Of a stretch of 8,173 nucleotides of DNA, positions 5,930-8,173 are shown piece after piece. Both the position numbers and the translations under genes were made by a program. The stretch spans positions 1 to 8,173 of the forward strand of contig JAIRTZ010000115.1 of NCBI GenBank assembly GCA_031254685.1, read 5' to 3'. This stretch comes from Methanomassiliicoccaceae archaeon (GTDB lineage Archaea; Thermoplasmatota; Thermoplasmata; Methanomassiliicoccales; Methanomethylophilaceae). A model generated the notes under the pieces. That model ran no database searches, was not told where the DNA came from, and saw only the letters and a list, made by a program, of their open reading frames with translations. Numbering within the stretch: the first letter of the stretch is position 1; each line of letters opens with the position of its first letter.

Positions 5930-6178
5930 AAGGAAGTGTATAACGATCCCCTCTTGCGAGGAGACCGGGTTCGTAACGTGAACCACTCGCCGGTTGGTTT
6001 ATTGCCAGTCGATGACGATTGTCACCGGGCCAATAACCACCCGGATCCGGACGCGACCGGTGGTGTTATGCGTTCTATGCACCTCCTACCGGGTCTGGTC
6101 CCGGGTGTTGCCGAGCCTTAGGAAGAATCGGGTAACACCCGGGGCTTCCCATCACCGGCATCTCCCGTATTATACCAC
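5930..6178 (+). ncRNA. Putative structured non-coding RNA, family not recognised
   Basis: The 432 bp between the ABC operon and the convergent flavoprotein genes hold no credible gene but a dense set of stems. They are: GTATAACG (5938-5945) with CG (6166-6167) plus TTATAC (6170-6175), a closing helix; CCTC/GAGG (5950-5953, 5958-5961); ACCGG/CCGGT (5964-5968, 5990-5994) enclosing GTTC/GAAC (5969-5972, 5980-5983); TGGTT-T-ATTG (5995-6004) with CAATAACCA (6031-6039), enclosing TGAC/GTCA (6013-6016, 6021-6024); GGTG/CACC (6062-6065, 6080-6083); and a long stem at 6097-6146. A TATA box lies upstream and AT-rich DNA flanks both sides. I looked for SRP RNA (GGAAG with AGCAGC) and RNase P RNA (GAGGAAAGUCC, ACAGAA) signatures and found none. 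Transcription and strand are inferred. The closing helix favours plus. Confidence 0.5.
6097..6149 (+). other. Long hairpin with possible H-type pseudoknot
   Basis: CCCGGGTGTT (6100-6109) pairs perfectly with AACACCCGGG (6134-6143) and extends outward by a G-C pair and wobbles to 6097/6146. CCGA (6111-6114) and TCGG (6128-6131) continue the stem inside. GGAAG in the loop (6121-6125) is complementary to CTTCC (6145-6149) immediately after the stem, the geometry of an H-type pseudoknot. This is the strongest structure in the putative RNA. Confidence 0.5.
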
Positions 6179-6230
6179 GTATATTTAACATATCGACTAA
6201 TGTGTCAATGGCTGCTGCCGCTGACAGCGT

Positions 6231-6243
6231 GCGGCCCGGCCGC
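6231..6243. other. GC-rich palindrome at the 3' end of the flavoprotein genes
   Basis: GCGGCC and GGCCGC flank a single C, 5 bp beyond the flavoprotein stop (6248). No T-tract follows on the minus strand, so a terminator role is doubtful. Confidence 0.25.
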
Positions 6244-6247
6244 CGTT

Positions 6248-6808
6248 TTATCCTTTCGTTATCTTATTCACGAAGTCCTGCATCTTCTCCCGGTAGAGCG
6301 GGCGCATTATCTGTTCCTTGTCCGCGAACGGGACCGCGAACGCGCCCGCATATCTCAATTCGAAATACTCGCAGAACAACAGCAATGAATTCACAACGTC
6401 CGCCGCCACATACTCGTCGTCGCCCATCGTCATCGCGATGGCGATCCGTTTATCCTTCATTTTGTTGACCGCCGGAGGCTCGTGCCTGCACAGCGAGTGC
6501 AGACGCTCAATGAACGCATTGAGCGACGCGGTCATATGCCACATGTAGATCGGAGTTGCAAAGATCACGAGATCGGATGACGCGAACTTTTTCAGCAACG
6601 GTATCGCATCGTCCTTGATCGCGCATTCCTTCAGCGCATCGGAGGAATGGCACACGCCGCAGTTCATGCAGCCTTTGATGTTCATGTGATAGATGAGATG
6701 CTCCTCGGCATCCGCTCCCGCCGCCCTCAGCTTCTCCGTGAGCAATGACGTCATTGACGCCGTGTTGCCGTTCTTCCTCGGGCTTCCGTTGAATATCGTG
6801 ACCTTCAT
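6248..6808 (-). CDS. NADPH-dependent FMN reductase / iron-sulfur flavoprotein family
   Basis: This is a flavodoxin-fold electron-transfer protein, 186 aa, probably cytoplasmic. The FMN phosphate loop is GSPRKNGNT (8-16). Residues 84-103 (ATPIYMW through FIERL) match the second FMN-contact segment of the family. Four cysteines, C47, C50, C53 and C62, in a CxxCxxC-x8-C arrangement match the compact cluster motif of iron-sulfur flavoproteins, so a 4Fe-4S cluster close to FMN is likely. Many relatives in anaerobic archaea move electrons between ferredoxin and unknown acceptors; the partner here is unknown. The gene lies 37 bp downstream of a paralogue on the same strand and was probably formed by tandem duplication and is co-transcribed with it. 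The start is fixed by MKVTIFNGSP, the family's usual N-terminus; no strong ribosome-binding site is seen. Confidence 0.9.
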   Translation of the reverse strand: MKVTIFNGSPRKNGNTASMTSLLTEKLRAAGADAEEHLIYHMNIKGCMNCGVCHSSDALKECAIKDDAIPLLKKFASSDLVIFATPIYMWHMTASLNAFIERLHSLCRHEPPAVNKMKDKRIAIAMTMGDDEYVAADVVNSLLLFCEYFELRYAGAFAVPFADKEQIMRPLYREKMQDFVNKITKG

Positions 6809-6845
6809 GACACCGTATCGCGACGGTGATGAATAATTTTCTTCC

Positions 6846-7376
6846 TCATCCCAATATCATTTCTGCGAAAGATCTTATCTTTTCGATGGACGCAGGGGCG
6901 TTCATGTCCTCCGCCGGCGCATGCGTGACCGTGAGCACGCCGGCGACCTCCATCCCGAGAAGGCCGCAGAACCGGCGGAGCAGTTCCGTCGCGTCCGTTA
7001 CGGCCGCGCCGCCGTCGTCGGCGGTGAGCACTATCGCGACCCTTTTGCCGGCTATCCTCTCCATTGTTTCGTCATCATATCTGCAGACATGGTACATCAG
7101 GTCGATGAGCGCGTTCAGCGAATCTGAGATGCGCCACATGATGATCGGGCACGCAAGCACCGGCAGGTCGCTCGATATGAACGCGGCGATCATCTTCATG
7201 GCGTTCTCCCTTCCGGGCCCGTAGCCGCATGTAAGACAGCCTCTGATACCCATGTGATACAGGAAGTGTTCGTCAGCATCCGCGCCGCGTACCTTCGCGA
7301 TATCTTTCAGGACGGATGTCACGGCCGCCGTCTCGCCGTCCTTCTTCGGACTTCCGTTGAATATCGACACCTTCAT
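6846..7376 (-). CDS. Flavodoxin-fold reductase paralogue with reduced cysteine motif
   Basis: This 176-aa protein is a tandem paralogue of the downstream gene (6808-6248). They share MKV(T/S)IFNGSP(R/K)K, GADA(E/D)EH, YHM.I(K/R)GC..CG and SSDL. The phosphate-binding loop GSPKKDGET (8-16) is kept. Of the four cluster cysteines only C47 and C50 remain. The positions of C53 and C62 are lost in a segment (YGPGRENA) shortened by several residues, and the flavin segment is changed from ATPIYMW to ACPIIMW. It therefore probably binds FMN but not a standard 4Fe-4S cluster, and may pair with or have diverged from its neighbour. The frame is intact, so it is not an obvious pseudogene. The start is set by homology to the paralogue. 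The DNA before the ATG also resembles that before the paralogue. Confidence 0.86.
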   Translation of the reverse strand: MKVSIFNGSPKKDGETAAVTSVLKDIAKVRGADADEHFLYHMGIRGCLTCGYGPGRENAMKMIAAFISSDLPVLACPIIMWRISDSLNALIDLMYHVCRYDDETMERIAGKRVAIVLTADDGGAAVTDATELLRRFCGLLGMEVAGVLTVTHAPAEDMNAPASIEKIRSFAEMILG

Positions 7377-7437
7377 GACCGTATATCGCGATTATAATGA
7401 AAAAGGATGTCATCAAATGTGCATTTGTACCGAAGTT

Positions 7438-7698
7438 CTTGGAAAGCATTGTGCGTTCGTACAAACAGCTGTTCATCTGTCTTTCCAATTCTCTGGAGGA
7501 GTAATTATTCTTGATCGCCAGCCTCAGATAGAACTCGCGTTCAGTATCTGTTTTTGCTGTCATTATCATTAAGTTAAGCGTCCAGCTTAATTCTCTCATC
7601 AGTGCTGAGAGCATTTCACTGCCTTCGTAGGTCTCATAGAACTGTTTCATTCGCCAGATATTCTGCGGCGAAAATCCGGAAACACCCGGGTTGTGCCG
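7438..7698 (-). pseudogene. Remnant of DUF1016 (YhcG-type, PDDEXK nuclease) gene
   Basis: One minus-strand frame encodes about 87 residues that match the core of the DUF1016 N-terminal domain: PGVSGFSPQNIWRMKQFYET, ELSWTLNLMIM, EREFYLRLAI, then YSSRELERQMNSCLYERTML ending near 7438. Intact relatives are much longer, carry about 60-80 residues before this part and a PDDEXK nuclease domain after it; both are absent. No start codon precedes the conserved block, as the frame meets a stop inside the end of the neighbouring protease gene. After LSKN the frame runs into the flavoprotein gene in the wrong frame. I read it as a decayed fragment. Such nucleases occur in defence and mobile regions, so it hints at past gene turnover here. 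A short protein from the ATG at 7650 cannot be excluded, but would lack catalytic residues. Confidence 0.7.
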
Positions 7699-7738
7699 TA
7701 TGGCGCCCGCATATCTGATCTCCGTTCGGACGCGAGCG

Positions 7739-8173
7739 TCAGAATATCATGACGAACATCACGAGCAGCAACGCAAAGAGCATCGCGTACGACACGAGGC
7801 TGCTTACCGTATTCGTTATCTTTTCCCTCCTCTCAGGCGCGGCGTTCCTGTGCGTCCTGTCGACGATGGCGCCGACGCCGTCCCTGAACAGGAATCCGCC
7901 GTCGAACGGTACCGCGGGCAATGCGTTCGTCACCCCCAATATTAAATTGAGCCAGAATATCCAGAACATGGCCTGCAGGATCACCCAGAACGCGCCGTCG
8001 GGCATTATCGAAGAGTGGAACCACCACTGCTGGCCCGACGGTATCGGGTCGAACCCGCGGAACGGCTTGCCGATATACGCCATCGCGGCGTACGGGATAT
8101 CGAGTACCGATTCGACGTTGTAGATCGGGTTCCTGGCTCCCTGGAGCACATCGTCCGGCGTCGTGAAGGTCAT
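7739..8173 (-). CDS. Site-2 protease family (peptidase M50), C-terminal part
   Basis: The frame enters from the right edge and ends at the stop at 7741-7739. The 144 visible residues are the C-terminal part of a membrane-embedded zinc metalloprotease. The key motif is NALPAVPFDGG (N83 to G93 in visible numbering), whose Asp91 is the third zinc ligand of the family. It sits at the end of a hydrophobic helix (about 62-82, FWVILQAMFWIFWLNLILGV). A last membrane segment follows at about 126-144 (SLVSYAMLFALLLVMFVMIF). The catalytic HExxH lies in the part outside the window, so the ATG that happens to fall at the window edge is probably internal. Relatives cut transmembrane substrates such as anti-sigma factors or membrane-tethered regulators; the substrate here is unknown. 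The gene is on the same strand as the flavoprotein pair but separated by the nuclease remnant. Confidence 0.85.
   Translation of the reverse strand: MTFTTPDDVLQGARNPIYNVESVLDIPYAAMAYIGKPFRGFDPIPSGQQWWFHSSIMPDGAFWVILQAMFWIFWLNLILGVTNALPAVPFDGGFLFRDGVGAIVDRTHRNAAPERREKITNTVSSLVSYAMLFALLLVMFVMIF

Noticed and set aside
5930..6178. SRP RNA, RNase P RNA or tRNA identity for the structured region
   Set aside because: I saw none of the conserved SRP helix 8, RNase P P4 or tRNA T-loop sequences on either strand.
5855..6188. Two overlapping plus-strand frames in the spacer after the ABC operon
   Set aside because: Their composition does not look like protein, they have no ribosome-binding site, and the DNA is dominated by inverted repeats that suggest RNA structure instead.
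7273..7437. Extension of the DUF1016 frame into the flavoprotein gene
   Set aside because: Beyond 7438 the translation no longer resembles DUF1016 and runs out of frame through the conserved start of the flavoprotein.

Overview
The window looks like a chromosomal piece of an archaeon. The inferred promoters are TATA boxes about 25-30 bp upstream of starts with very short leaders. Terminators look like bare T-tracts rather than hairpins, and the site-2 protease and class III ribonucleotide reductase are of a kind common in methanogens. Coding DNA is GC-rich (by eye) and the intergenic spacers are clearly AT-rich. An anaerobe is certain from the glycyl-radical enzyme. A methanogen related to Methanomassiliicoccales/Thermoplasmatota is my best guess, but it is inference and no marker gene in the window proves it.

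Layout. (1) 1-398, minus: 5' part of a winged-helix regulator running off the left edge. (2) 399-773: divergent control region with two clusters of the same 12-bp direct repeat, one on the regulator's promoter and one upstream of nrdD. (3) 774-2867, plus: nrdD, a complete anaerobic (class III) ribonucleotide reductase, followed by a T-tract. (4) 2868-3082: spacer with two tandem inverted repeats and a TATA box. (5) 3083-5815, plus: a three-gene ABC importer operon of the nitrate/sulfonate/taurine type (binding protein, permease, ATPase) with 4-nt spacing and a 4-nt overlap. The binding protein appears circularly permuted. (6) 5816-6247: no credible gene, but about 250 nt of GC-rich DNA between AT-rich flanks that folds into several perfect stems with a closing helix and its own TATA box, a candidate stand-alone structured RNA. 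(7) 6248-7376, minus: two tandem paralogous flavodoxin-fold (NADPH-dependent FMN reductase / iron-sulfur flavoprotein) genes. One keeps the four-cysteine cluster motif and the other has lost half of it. (8) 7438-7698, minus: a remnant of a DUF1016/YhcG-type nuclease gene. (9) 7739-8173, minus: the C-terminal part of an M50 site-2 protease cut by the right edge.

How it fits together. The regulator, the repeats and nrdD probably form one control unit for anaerobic dNTP synthesis. The ABC operon probably imports a small organic anion such as a sulfonate. In a methanogen coenzyme M is an attractive but unproven substrate. The flavoproteins are probably redox carriers with no visible link to the transporter. 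The most unusual items are the permuted binding protein, the unidentified structured RNA and the 12-bp operator array.
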